This document shows positions 20,088-30,990 of a DNA stretch of 64,000 nt, piece by piece. Each line of letters opens with the position of its first letter. The first letter of the stretch is position 1. The notes beneath the pieces were generated by a model. That model did not search any database. It saw nothing but the letters and a program-made list of their open reading frames with translations, and was not told the origin of the DNA. Source of the DNA: Oopsacas minuta (lineage: Eukaryota; Porifera; Hexactinellida; Lyssacinosida; Leucopsacidae); the NCBI GenBank assembly GCA_024704765.1, contig JAKMXF010000320.1:186001-250000 (forward strand), written 5' to 3'. The position numbers and the translations under genes were made by a program.

Positions 20088-22148
20088 TTATAAAGTATCA
20101 CTAACAACATCCTCATAAGAGGAATTAATACACAGCTGAGAAAGCTTACAAGGCATTCCATCACTGCTACGGGAGTAGTATTGGTAAAGTTCTTGTAATT
20201 TAGGAAACCTAGGTCCGTAGTCTATACTAAATGATGCATTATGAACAGTTCCATGGTTTATAATAATGTAATGGTAGAACTTGTATTGGTATATCATAGT
20301 CAAAACAAAGCTACCCTTGTTTGATGTGCTCTCACGGATTAGAAATGTGCCATCAGTTCCTCCTACTGAAGTTATACGAGCAGCTGATTCGTTCTTAGTA
20401 ATAGCACCATGGAACCAGGGATTGGTAACCGTCTCTGTAGTATTTGTAAGAATGTCAGTGTTATGTGATACATTAATCCGTGATTGTTCCGTAGGAATAA
20501 CCTTATCAGCTTTTCTTACAGAAAAAATGTCAACCATTGGATCTATTGGAGACAGACTAGGTTGATGTACTACGTTGCGTTTATGACCTGTTAACCTCTG
20601 ATCTGAGTTAAGCATTTCAATGTCATTACATTTAGTGTTTATTTTGGTGATGAAATGATCGGGTTCTGGCAATACATTAGCTGTAGTGTATTTATCTTTA
20701 AGAGTAACTGAGGGAGAAATCGGAGTTAATTTCACCTGAGTTTGAGAGTTATGACTAGATATAGTTGTAGCATCTTTCTTCCCTCTTCTCATTACTTCAA
20801 GCTTACACACTTTGTCACTCATTGAGACGAAGTTGTGCCTCAGAAGTGCTCCGCCCTCCTTTGCTAGCCGTATCCCTGCTATCCAAGAGAACATCACCCT
20901 CTTGCTTGTGGCAGAGAAACATTTTAGATCTTCCCAGCCTATTTTCTTCTTGAGAGGTTTAAGTACAAAGCAATACTCGTAAGGAGCGTTAATGGTTTTC
21001 TTATAATTAGCTGCTATATATACAGTGTAGTTGTTGATAGAGCAGAGAAGAGAGAGGTGTTTCTCCTGTCGACACTTACCAGATCTAGAAAAGTAGAGAC
21101 CAGAAGCTCTGAGCTCAAAGAACTTTTGTTTCCAATTCCTCTTCCCGTCTCTGAGGAATAGATCACCCCTCAACTCAGGAACAGAGTATATATCAGACAA
21201 GTATCCGTCAATTATCAGCTTCCTAGCACTCTCTACTCTAGCATCTAGAGGGTCCTCTGTCTGCTGAATGGGTAAGCACAGCTGTGCAGGAAAGTACTCG
21301 TAGCTCCGATGGAAAAGATCATATTTGTAGTTATCCTCCTTAAGAATAAGGAGACTCTGTTGGGAAAGCAACTCTGTATATGTGTTAGCTACTATTTCGT
21401 GATCTTCTAACATCCTCTGTAAAGAGAATTGAGAATTGACTTCAATGAGACCCCAGTTGGGAGAATCAACGAGTTCATGTTGCAAGATCAGCTGATGAGT
21501 TACATACCAAGACTGCATACTATTTTCAATCTCTATAGACATGGAGCTAACCATATCAGTTCTGAATACTTGTATCACAATCAGCTGTTTCTTGGTTGTT
21601 TTACTCTCGTGGATATCAGCTGTATTTTTTAACCTCAAATCCTGATTTAATTCATTATCCAGTTCAGAATTTAACTCTTCTAACTGTTTCATGATGTCAT
21701 CTGCTCCACTCTCTGTATATTCGTTAGTTTGAAATGATTTGTATATGGGAAAAGAGTTGGAAAGAATATCGTGGTTGATGGGATTAACTATATTTTCATT
21801 ATCCTTAATCTGAGCAAATTCCTTTGTATCAAATGAATTTTGGGTGGAATTTTCTACCAGAAAATCAGGTTTCCAAATTTCATATTTGAGATCATTTCTC
21901 TCCCCTGAACTATTCTGTTTGTTAGAAGCTGACAGATTTAACCTAGAGGCATAGCATAACAATTTCTTACGATGTCCGGCTAATTGCACCCCAATTTGCT
22001 CAAGATCTTCCGAACTGATATTCCATAGACAATCTAAATCTTCATAACCATTCTCCTGAAAGATTGTAGAGTATTGACTCAATCCGAATGAAGTAAGCCA
22101 TTCGGTTATAGTTGAGGGATATTTACCAAATTGTGATTGAGGTTCCAT
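20088..22148 (-). CDS. SAM-RA-PH-SH2 adaptor related to GRB7/10/14
   Basis: An intronless 686-residue frame, predicted cytosolic and membrane-recruited. Four domains appear in order. A SAM domain lies at about 10-72 (ITEWLTSFGLSQYSTIF, SSEDLEQIGVQLAGHRKKLL). An RA-like domain lies at 186-270 (KQLIVIQVFRTDMV; WGLIEVNSQFSLQRMLEDHE). A PH domain lies at 322-440 (LRGDLFLRDGKRNWKQKFFE ... CFSATSKRVMFSWIAGIRLA). An SH2 domain lies at 577-676, with PWFHGAITKNES and the phosphotyrosine-binding FLIRES at 602-607. RA-PH-SH2 is the GRB7/10/14 order, and the RA-PH module is shared with the MRL proteins (lamellipodin, RIAM). The N-terminal SAM domain is not part of vertebrate GRB7/10/14. The usual BPS segment between PH and SH2 is replaced by about 130 low-complexity residues. 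It may act downstream of receptor tyrosine kinases. Confidence 0.87.
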   Translation of the reverse strand: MEPQSQFGKYPSTITEWLTSFGLSQYSTIFQENGYEDLDCLWNISSEDLEQIGVQLAGHRKKLLCYASRLNLSASNKQNSSGERNDLKYEIWKPDFLVENSTQNSFDTKEFAQIKDNENIVNPINHDILSNSFPIYKSFQTNEYTESGADDIMKQLEELNSELDNELNQDLRLKNTADIHESKTTKKQLIVIQVFRTDMVSSMSIEIENSMQSWYVTHQLILQHELVDSPNWGLIEVNSQFSLQRMLEDHEIVANTYTELLSQQSLLILKEDNYKYDLFHRSYEYFPAQLCLPIQQTEDPLDARVESARKLIIDGYLSDIYSVPELRGDLFLRDGKRNWKQKFFELRASGLYFSRSGKCRQEKHLSLLCSINNYTVYIAANYKKTINAPYEYCFVLKPLKKKIGWEDLKCFSATSKRVMFSWIAGIRLAKEGGALLRHNFVSMSDKVCKLEVMRRGKKDATTISSHNSQTQVKLTPISPSVTLKDKYTTANVLPEPDHFITKINTKCNDIEMLNSDQRLTGHKRNVVHQPSLSPIDPMVDIFSVRKADKVIPTEQSRINVSHNTDILTNTTETVTNPWFHGAITKNESAARITSVGGTDGTFLIRESTSNKGSFVLTMIYQYKFYHYIIINHGTVHNASFSIDYGPRFPKLQELYQYYSRSSDGMPCKLSQLCINSSYEDVVSDTL

Positions 22149-23790
22149 CCAATATTAGAAGTTAATAATTACTCCACAGTTTAAGTGAAATGAGGGATAG
22201 TGCCAGGCTTGATATCTAATTTATATAATGTATTATGAATAAATACTAAATTAGTTAATACGTCTGTAAGTAGACACAAATATAATATGGATGGACAAAT
22301 TAGACTTACAAATAAGGGAACATATTTTATTGCTATCCATGGTATAACTTACATACACTAATTAAACAAAGATCTCAATTGTCTATTTGTCTGTGCTCAA
22401 GGAAAGGAATGGTCATAGCAGGCTATGGGGATACTATTTTGAATTCGAATTTCGTATTTCGGAGATATCACATCAATATGTTGTTATGAAAAATCAGTAG
22501 AAATTGACAAATTTATCTCATAAACTAAACCCCATTATCACATTGGAATTAAATATCATATGTAAATTTATCGTATGTGTATTTACGTATTCTCTACATA
22601 CAGAGAGCAGTAGTGTTTTCACTTCACTTCCGCTAGCCCATTCGCCATTCTTTGGAAAGCCCGAATATTTTGAAAATAGCACATGTAAGAAAGTATGTAT
22701 AATGTGTTACTTCTATAAGTATACATACAAGAGAGTTAGGTACAGTAGAACCTCTATAAGTGGGGAGGTCGGGTCAGCGAATCTCCTGATAACTCCCATT
22801 CCCATTTATAATTTAAAATTCAAATGTTCTTTAACCAGAGATTATTTAGTCAAACGTATAGTCACTTCCTCCAACGATTGTTTTTCAATTATTTGATAAT
22901 TCTAATATGTCTTAAGGTTGTTGGTTGAAATTACACAAAATTATAAGAAATTTTTTACTGAGAAATCAAAGATTTGTTTCATCATAGCGACAATTATGTG
23001 TATTTTCCAAGTCTTGCTCAAGAATTGAATATTCAAGAAATTTTATCGCAGTATTCCCCACTTATAGAGGTAAATTTCAATGGCATAAGACATAATTACC
23101 TCTAAAGTATGCCCATTCCCTACTTCCCACTTAAAGAGGTTAGTTTCTATTGAAATAAATGAATATGGACCAAAAGGTTCCACATTTACAGACACCTCAC
23201 TTATAGAGGTTGCACTGTACTTTGAATATGACCTAGTATACAAGCCCATTAGTCATAATTATTGATTGTGAAGTGTTTGATAAGGACTTGGGCTTGAGCC
23301 CCTTTAGAAAGGCTTGGGCTTAGGCTTAAGGCCTTTATAAAGGGCTTGACCCCATGCTTGCCGGCAGGCGACGGGCGGCTCGGTCCGCACTGTCCCTGAC
23401 CCACCGGTATATAACCAGGAAATGCTGCGCATCATGGAAGAGTATCAACAAAATTACAAATATATCTGCAGCAAAGAAACTAAATGCAAATAGGAAAGGA
23501 AAACAAAACATATCTCTACGATATTATTCGAATAGTGGCTAACGAATCCTATGTCAGTGTTCCATGGACCTAGATAGATGTTAATGGTACTTGAATAAAG
23601 CACCATTACTTCCTTGCTTCCTCATACCTAAATATTGATATACTCTTACGATTTTTATCCCTCCCTGGGAAATATTGTTAAATGAAACCTGTCAATTTAA
23701 TGCTAAATATTTTCACTAACAGGAAACTTATCTAAATAGAAAGATTATAGATCTTTCGCATAAATCTAAATAACAAGTTCTCAACAGCAA
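22149..23790. other. Intergenic with one MITE
   Basis: Apart from the TA-flanked MITE at 22743-23217, I see no gene. A GC-richer island lies at 23350-23400 (CTTGCCGGCAGGCGACGGGC). The 62-residue plus-strand frame over it resembles nothing I know. Confidence 0.4.
22743..23217. mobile_element. TA-flanked pogo/mariner-like MITE
   Basis: The left end CAGTAGAACCTCTATAAGTG and the right-end reverse complement CAGTGCAACCTCTATAAGTG form inverted repeats flanked by TA on both sides. There is no coding capacity. Internal copies of CTTATAGAGGT-type text repeat near 23050 and 23200. Confidence 0.75.
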
Positions 23791-23868
23791 CTACTTCGCT
23801 CTCTTCCTGTTTCGTCTCCGCTTAGCCTTCAGTCTGCGCATACGTTTCTTTCTCCATTTCTCTCTCAT
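23791..23868 (-). CDS. RPL41: Ribosomal protein eL41, copy 1
   Basis: A complete 25-codon frame plus TAG on the minus strand encodes MREKWRKKRMRR followed by LKAKRRRNRKRAK. This is the basic single-helix large-subunit protein eL41 (typical length 25), located at the subunit bridge of the 80S ribosome. Its length, the initial M-R-x-KWRKKRMRRLK signature and the Arg/Lys content leave little doubt. The base just upstream (CACATCGAG before ATG) could be an acceptor for a 5' UTR exon, common in eL41 genes, but no upstream exon was located. It differs from copy 2 at six codons, all synonymous. Confidence 0.94.
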   Translation of the reverse strand: MREKWRKKRMRRLKAKRRRNRKRAK

Positions 23869-26732
23869 CTCGATGTGAAACCGGACTTTTTAAAAATTAT
23901 CTAATATCATGAATAAGAAATACCATAAGCAGTGTCGTAGCCAGAGGGGTCAAAGGGAGGGTGCACAATAGCGAGCAGCCTAAGGGACTTTGCCCAAAAA
24001 ATTGACTTATTGACCGATCCTCCAGTATCTTTTATTCTTAGAATATGCGTACATCTACTTATACAGCACAACTAATCTTCAGACTTCTAAGATGGTTGGT
24101 TGTACTTAGGGAAAGACGGGAATCCCTGTTTTCCAAGATTTGGGTATTTTTTCCGGAATAGAATCTGAAATTACACTTTTATAGCATATTTATGCTTAAA
24201 AGTATTTATTTTACCCGTCGCCGTTACTTTTTAGTCATTTCATTCACTGTTAGCAGTAGCGTATCTAGAAATGTTCAAAATGGTGCCGAAGACTAAAGCG
24301 ACCGTAGGGAGCGGTTTATAGGGTGTCTGGGTCGGGGGTTGTACCGGGTATACCCAGAAACCTTTGACTTAGATACAGACGTGTGGCTACGATAGGGCAC
24401 AGATGGCACATGCACGGTGCACTCCAATTCAATTACGTACGCAGATATTTACTATTGCATTATATTAACAACAAATTTGTACATGCAAAGACCAGTACAG
24501 CTAGTGATTGACCTGTTTAAGATTTTCTGCCCCGTAGGGATCGAGTGTTAAATTCTCCGGGATTTTATAAGTACAGTCGAAATCGGGTATTTTGCCGTAT
24601 TTTGCCCTCTCCGGTGGGTTATTTTGCTTCCTTGTGTCAAGTGACAAAAAATCCCTATTTCGAGTGCTATTATCATCGAAATGATTAAAAAATATAAAAT
24701 TACAACTTGTGCCGACAGCTTAATCTATTGATTAAATTTGTTTAAAGTTGCACTGGTAATTGGAAGCACTATAGTTTATTTGGTTAAATTTCATTTTATA
24801 GTGCCTTTGCAAAATATACAAATATTTTGTGATTGTGTCCAAACACTATGTTTAGTCTAATATTTCGAAATTTCAGAATGTCAAAATTTGCTTTGTCATC
24901 ATCACGTTCACCATAGTGACGTCATCGTAATGGTGGGCAATGGGTCCGTCCTGACATCTACTACACATTATCAATTGTAAGTATTACTCCCGCTGTTACC
25001 GTTATTGAGTTATTCGCATTTCAAATTTTACGTGATTTATGAAGTCACGTAAATTGTGCCAATTGTGTCGATAATTATCTTTTCATAGTCTAGCTAATGT
25101 ATTCTAAATATGTTGAGTTCTATCTTTGCTTCTTTGTCCCTACTAGCACTATATTAACCAAAACCTATTACAATTCCTATGGGAAAAATGTGTCAGATAA
25201 AAAATCGTGGCCCTCAGTGCACACTGCAGTGTAACTGTCCAAGTATCCTGTATGTATCAGTCCTTAATCTATTATGGTCTGGGCAGTGCACCGTCTACGG
25301 TTAAAGAAAAAATACAGGCAACCATCTCAATGCTGGCCTCAATAGTATAGTATAGTCGGCAGAGTAATAACGTTAATCGTTAAGAAGCAAATTGTATAAA
25401 TGGCTAATTTTTCGAAATCTCAAAATATGAAAATTTCTTATGCCAGCATTACTACAGGGGCGGATCCAGGATTTTCTTGAGGGGGGGGGGCGGAGCGTGC
25501 GAATCTCGCGAAGGTAATGGGGGTTTGGGGGTTACCTCCCAGAAAAATTTTGGAACTTAGAGGCTCAAATATCGGCGAACAGCTATTCTTGTCACATATG
25601 GAGTAAAAATTAACTAGATTTACCTCATTATAGATTCATTCTTAGACAGATATAATAAAATCTCAAGTCACCGCCTGTGTCGACGTATTTTCCCTTAGGA
25701 AACCGGATTCAGCGTCATTTGGTACCCCGCATGTTTGTTTAGAGAAATTCTCTACCAATATTTAGAAGTTAGAATCTGTCCACTATATATTCATAAATCA
25801 ACAAAATATAGTGTACCTCGTTAATAAGTACACACGCGGACCTTCGAAAATTGTACTTCTTATCGGGAGTTGGAGTACATATTAACCGGAGGAATGTCAA
25901 TTGAAAAACAATCGTAGGGACCTGATTTAGTATGAATAGTTGTTCGTATTATCCGAATTTCGTATTAATCGTGTTCATATAAACGAAGTTCTACAGTATT
26001 TATATATGAGGAACTTGAAAATGTGAAATACGGCGTACTCAAAGTCTGCCATTCAAAGATATTGAAAACAAAAGTGCTGACACATACGTGGAGGGTTTGC
26101 TTGATCCTCAAACATAAAATTATCTTAATACAGTCAACATCCGGTAACTCAAACCTTCGGAGGAAATCAAAATCTGTTCGAGTTAACGAATGGCCTCCAT
26201 TAATGTAACAAAAACATTGTCAATGAAGTCATGTAGCTATATAACATATAACCGATAATTGCAGGCAAAGGAATCGGTGTTGGGGTTCTGGGGACTAGCA
26301 ATTTCTGTACTATTGGGGTTGCTGGCTACGCCAAGTCGAGTCTAAGCATCTATCATTTCGTCAAGGTTGTATAAATAGTAATTTCTAATAATATGCATAG
26401 TGGTCTTTGTAAAATCTATCAGTGAGATTTCCTTAGGAACAGTTAAATTTCTCAAGTTTTTGAAATGAAATGGATGACTATCAGATATTCTACCCCCCAA
26501 TATGATAGCGTATTAGTGTGTATTTCGTTATGAATCACTGTTATAACTTCAAATTCGCCAGAGAAATTTAAGTGAGAAGGTAAAAATCAAAGTGAGATTG
26601 TGTTCAAATCTGTGAGTCTGACTTCTATGAATATGATAACTTGAACAACCCGTGAACTAATATCAACCAATAATCGTAAAATAATATATTAGCATTATGG
26701 ACTGTTCATAATATCTAATCGATAAATCTCAA
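23869..26732. other. Intergenic between the two eL41 genes
   Basis: No gene is seen in 2.9 kb. It holds transposon-end-like text: GCAGTGTCGTAGCCAGAGGG near 23931, GGGGCGGATCCAGG followed by a G run near 25455-25490, and a TA-type inverted pair at about 25808-25994 (GTGTACCTCGTTAATAAG; CGAAGTTCTACAG). A one-sided CAGTCAACATCCGG starts at 26131. All appear to be non-autonomous repeat remnants. Confidence 0.4.
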
Positions 26733-26810
26733 CTACTTCGCTCTCTTTCGGTTTCGTCTCCGTTTAGCTTTCAGTCTTCGCATTCGTTTCTTTCTCCATT
26801 TCTCCCTCAT
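26733..26810 (-). CDS. RPL41: Ribosomal protein eL41, copy 2
   Basis: A second complete 25-codon eL41 frame lies 2.9 kb from the first on the same strand. The predicted protein is identical to copy 1. The six differing codons are AGA/AGG (codon 2), CGT/CGA (9), CGC/CGA (11), AAG/AAA (14 and 16) and AGG/CGA (21). The flanks share almost nothing with copy 1, so the duplication is old or the flanks turned over, while the protein is held constant. The sequence just before the ATG is GAGGTCAAC, a plausible exon start. Either or both copies may be expressed. Confidence 0.93.
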   Translation of the reverse strand: MREKWRKKRMRRLKAKRRRNRKRAK

Positions 26811-27370
26811 GTTGACCTCAGATAAACGAAATGGGACTGCTAATCATAAAATGAAATTAATTAATGAAATACAATCAAATGGCTATTAGGAGTGCCACTG
26901 AAAGCACTAATGACACCGGGGTTACTATGCTGGTGTGAACTGAAATTGGAATTGATTAGATTCAGTTTAGTTATAATCAAATGTTAATACATATACATTA
27001 GAGGGGAAAAAAGGTTTAGAAAGTTAATGAAATGGAGGATGAGAGTATAAGTTAGTTACACAAAACTAATTTCTTATCAAGTGTATGTACACTAGTGTAT
27101 ACGCACTAGAAGTAATATCTAATTGATGGGTGAATTACAAATTAGTATTCATATTGATGCGAAAAAACTCAAATAATGGACAATTTTAATTGTTACTAGG
27201 GAGCTTCGCTTGCTAGGTCGCTGCGATAGCTTAGAGCCCCAGGTTTACTTAAGTATTAAACAGCAAAATTTTAGTGTGATCCATGTCCATCCAAATTACA
27301 TTCAATGGCCTTCTGTGGTGACACTGGAGATGCTATGTCACTTTCGGTTAGTAATCTCGGTATTTCGTGC
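26811..27370. other. Intergenic with Helitron-like (family B) fragment
   Basis: From about 27190 to 27360 the text (CTTCGCTTGCTAGGTCGCTG, then AATGGCCTTCTGTGGTGACA) matches parts of the Helitron-like elements near 46850-46950 and 59030-59110. The left inverted repeat of the Ginger transposon starts directly after it. No gene is seen. Confidence 0.45.
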
Positions 27371-27583
27371 TGTTTTGACAAAAATAGTCCCCCTACATAA
27401 ATTGTCCTTGGGGACAGATTTTGTAAAAATATCCATGTTACTCGTCAAAATTGTCTCCTCTACAAATATTGTCCCTTACCGTATATTGTAGTGTCATGAT
27501 CGATTAAATGAAACCTTAGAAAATAATACTAGTGTAATTAATTCTTGAGGTAATATTTTACATGTTTGTAACAGTATATATGG
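27371..27583 (+). repeat. Left terminal inverted repeat of Ginger-type element
   Basis: About 213 bp, starting TGTTTTGACAAAAATAGTCC and ending TAACAGTATATATGG. It matches the reverse complement of 30354-30568 with a few substitutions and short indels. Confidence 0.9.
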
Positions 27584-27638
27584 CATTGTTTACTAAAGAT
27601 ATTACTGTTAATTACTGAAATTATTTGCATTTATTTTT

Positions 27639-29890
27639 ATGGAACTCCTTGAATACGAATCGATTTCAAATTTCATTACAACTGATTGTTATCCATCAGG
27701 CTATACGAAAAATCAGAAGAGAGTTTTTCGAAGAAGAGCTTCTAACTACCGACTATATAACGGAAAACTGGATAAACCCTCTGGGAATGAGAATTTAATT
27801 CTAATCAAAGAAACTGAATTGTATGATATTCTGAAGGAAATACATGATAACTCAGGGTACCAATGCGACCGCTATACGAATAATATTGGAAAAGATCGAT
27901 ATTATTGGCCATGTTGAAAGATATTACGTTATAAGTTCAAAATTGTGTGCGTTGTGCAAAGAATCAACCATGCCTAAAAAAACCTACAACTCCTCTACAA
28001 CCTCTTCCTGTGATCACAAAAATTTCGTTCCGAGTGGGCATGGATCTAATAGGCCCACTGATAGATTCAAATGGTTTTAAATACATCTTATCGATAATTG
28101 ACCATTTTACTAGATGGCTTGAAACGCGTCCTCTTCGTTGTAAAGAGGCTCAAGAAGTTGTTGGTGGTTTATATTCTATTTACTGCAGGCAGGGGGCACC
28201 AGTTCAGATAATCAGCGACAATGGTATCGAATTCACTAACCAGTTATATAAAACATTGCATCAAGTGTACAATTGTAAATTAATCTTTTCGACACCTTAC
28301 CACCCTCAGACCAACGGGCCAGTTGAATTATCGCACAAAGCATTGAAACGCTCGCTCGTTAAAGCTTTGGACGAAAAAAAGGAAAATTGGTACAATTATT
28401 TAGAAGAAAATACACTCTCGCTCAACATAAGACCTCGCCATACCACTCACTTTTCGGCATTCGAACTAATGCATGGTTCGAGAAAACCTCGCCTTCCCAT
28501 CGAGGCTGAAAACCTTGCACTATTATATCCTGACGTTGTGTCTTCAACTCTTGATGAGTGGGCTGCAGAGGATGATATCATAGAACAAGTCGATTCAATA
28601 CACAAATTTCAACTACACAATCAAGAAATTGCAAGAGATCATCTCACACACTCCAAATCATTAATGAAAGCACAGCATGACAAAAAAATACACCCGGTCA
28701 CTTTCGAGAAAATCGAAAAGGGAGGTGAAGTATTGATTGAAAATACCTGTCTCAAGAAGAAAGGTGGAAAATTGGAAGATAAGTGGAATGGTCCATACCT
28801 CATTGATAAAGTTAACCCAACCAATGTTCGAATAGTGAAAAACAAAAGAACACAGCGTGTGAAGCGATCCAATGTAAAACTTTGGAAGAAAGCAGTAACC
28901 AATGCTAACAAATGTATAATAGATTCGAATTCAGAAAGAGAACTTAGTCCGAAATCAGATGAAGAGGCACAATTACATTCCAGATATTCCCTTTCTTATC
29001 TCGGTCGGGCAAATGTAAACTCTGGACACCATATCCGATCAATTCTTAATCAAACAGTATCTTATTCGCAAACATCACAAGATGCAAGTACTAGTGAAGA
29101 TATGTGCGTTACTTGGAATGGTCATTTCAATGGAGTTAAATTGGTCAACACTTGCTCAGTCGACAATTTCTTAACACTCTTAAGCCTGTGCCAAGATAAT
29201 ATACTGAAAGCATTTCATCTAGCAGGAGAAGCTCCAAGCGATATTCTTAATTCTAACTTCACAATGATTGATGAACGAAATTTCGACGAACTTAGAATGT
29301 GGGTAGCTTCTCAGCTAAGAATACCACTAATCAATAATGAATACAACATGTTTGCTTCTGAAGGGAGCATTGTCAAACTTTTTCAAAACCTTGCAATTTG
29401 CCAGAATGCTTAAAGAATTGTATTTCAATGTTGGAGCTGTTGCTGTCAATCAGAGAAAAAGCTGAATTTGATTTCACTCCAGACATTTAAACATAGCTGT
29501 CAAACTTCTATTGATCACCACATTAGTTTGAGTTACAAGTGCTTGAAGTGCAGAGACTTGCATGCAAACTTAGAGTTTCTGTCAAGGGAATTTTTGAAAG
29601 TAACTCCACTCCTCATTTTTGAGGTAGGACATATAAATACCGAAATTATTCAAGACAGTTGTATTGAAGAGGAAATTAAAATTCATCACAAAGAAGCAAA
29701 GCTACATTACACCCTCCTCGGTTACACGATTCATTCTGGAGTCCATTTTACAATGAAGGTAAAATACAGTGGCTCATGGTACAGATATGACGGAATGGAG
29801 AGACCAAAGTTAAGGAGGTGCAATAATTTTGAGAGTTCACAGGGCCGAAAAAATTGCATAATTTATGTCTTAACAAGAATTGTAGATTAG
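27639..29890 (+). pseudogene. Ginger transposase (integrase) with C19-like Cys/His C-terminal region, lightly broken
   Basis: Frame 1 (27639-27917) is the N-terminal part leading into a degenerate zinc-binding domain. A frame shift near 27910 and a TAA near 27931 interrupt it. From 27947 a 488-residue frame is intact. It contains CAKNQP (zinc Cys), MDLIGPL, IISDNGIEF and PQTNGPVELSHKA (DDE triad), then a GPY/F-like GKLEDKWNGPYLIDKV region. About 100 residues later comes a Cys box, KLVNTCSVDNFLTLL, with its Cys codon at 29153-29155. After frame shifts near 29400 and 29490 the last part (29468-29890) has a C-x2-C pair (KCLKC) and a His box, HSGVHFTMKVKYSGSWYRYD. Cys box, zinc-ribbon-like pair and His box with a WY-x-D ending are in the order of USP/C19 peptidases. 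The peptidase assignment is inference. The gene is probably inactive now. Confidence 0.8.
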
Positions 29891-30353
29891 TAGTTATTTA
29901 GGATAGTTTGTAGTTTGCAACCAATAGTTATCCCACAATCTTAGTATTTAGATCATATAAGTAACAATATTACTTGTTTTTGTATCCAACACTTTCGAGA
30001 CAATTGGCATCAGACGTCCATATACTCCTATTTTTATTGAATTGTGTAGAAAAATCATACTTTTGCTAGCAGCTACAAATATCATAAAATATATGGTGAC
30101 GTATCAAGTGTGTAAATTTACAATACAGTTCTCTAAAAGTACGTAAATCGTCATTATAGACTGCAACATCATTGATAAATAATATACTCATACTATCTGT
30201 AGAGGAAATAGATTATTTGTTAAACTGATTTCATAGCAAAAACGATGGACAAAAAACCTAACTTGAAATGTACTTGTATTGCATATTAATAAATCTCAAT
30301 CGTTGTTTGTCAGTTTACCTGTTGTTAATGTAATTTGAAATGGAATGCTGAAT

Positions 30354-30568
30354 CCATATATACTGTTACAAACATGTAAAATATTACCTCAAGAATTAAT
30401 TACACTAATATTATTTTCTAAGGTTTCATTTAATCGATCATGACAATACAATATACGGTAAGGGGGACAATATTTGTAGAGGAGACAATTTTTGACGAGT
30501 ACCATAGATATTTTACAAAATCTGTCCCCCCGGACAATTTATGTAGGGGGACTATTTTTGGCAAAACA
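30354..30568 (-). repeat. Right terminal inverted repeat of Ginger-type element
   Basis: About 215 bp, the inverted partner of 27371-27583. Its outer end GGCAAAACA abuts a protein-coding stretch on the minus strand without a matching target duplication. Confidence 0.9.
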
Positions 30569-30989
30569 GTTTGTTCCATGGAGATACATCACCCTCACTC
30601 AGATTGGAAGTGACCTCTGAGATGTCACTCTCATCTTCATCACAAACACCTATTTGTGTTGCCTTAAAGTCATCAGGTTTGTCAACGAGTGAGTGGGTAT
30701 AGTCTAATGCTTCAGACACCTGATAAGCTCGAGAGACACTTCGCTCATCAACCTTCTCACTTGATCCGGACAGGTTACTGTTCAGGTAGTAGTGTCTGAG
30801 GGGAACATTCTGGCTGGGAGAGTACACGCTCTCTTGTCTCCTCGCCACCTGCAATCTCTCTGACACTTGTGTACAAGGTATGAAAGAAAAAGGGGCGGGG
30901 GGAGGTTGTGGAATAGCAGAGAAGGCTTCAGCATCGATCAGATCACAATTTTCATCATCATTACTCACACGCTTCAGACAACTCAGACC
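30569..30989 (-). CDS. Partial host-like coding exon, unknown product
   Basis: The minus strand is open from the N at 30990 down into the transposon end (about 140 codons). It starts LSCLKRVSNDDENCDLIDAE, then has a proline run (IPQPPPAPFSFIP) and a Ser/Asp/Glu-rich tail (CDEDESDISEVTSNLSEGD). It has no ATG of its own that looks like a natural start, and both ends are artificial: the right is cut by the N, the left by the transposon repeat. Composition and even codon use suggest real coding sequence, perhaps the cytoplasmic or linker part of a larger signalling or scaffold protein. I do not recognise the family. Confidence 0.5.
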
Positions 30990-30990
30990 N
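30990..30990. other. Ambiguous base (N), probable assembly junction
   Basis: The only N in the window. Immediately to its right the sequence repeats the interior of the Ginger-type element from 29697 onward, while to its left is unrelated coding sequence. This looks like a joined gap. Confidence 0.8.

Larger units (their letters stand above)
27371..30568 (+). mobile_element. Ginger-type DNA transposon with ~214-bp inverted repeats
   Basis: The left repeat at 27371-27583 and the right repeat at 30354-30568 are near-perfect inverted copies. Both ends start TGTTTTG(A/C)CAAAAATAG. Between them is one plus-strand integrase gene with a C-terminal protease-like extension. Long TIRs beginning TGT together with a gypsy-like integrase fit Ginger elements rather than LTR retrotransposons (no LTRs, no reverse transcriptase). 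The 4-bp flanks are GTGC and GTTT, not the expected 4-bp duplication. See the finding on the chimeric right flank. Confidence 0.85.

Noticed and set aside
22504-22896. 130-residue plus-strand frame
   Set aside because: It overlaps the left end of a TA-flanked MITE and has no recognisable domain; probably chance.
23354-23542. GC-rich 62-residue plus-strand frame as a short gene
   Set aside because: No homology seen, and codon composition changes abruptly after 20 codons; no support beyond openness.
27639-29890. LTR retrotransposon pol gene
   Set aside because: No reverse transcriptase, RNase H or protease precede the integrase, and the borders are inverted rather than direct repeats.
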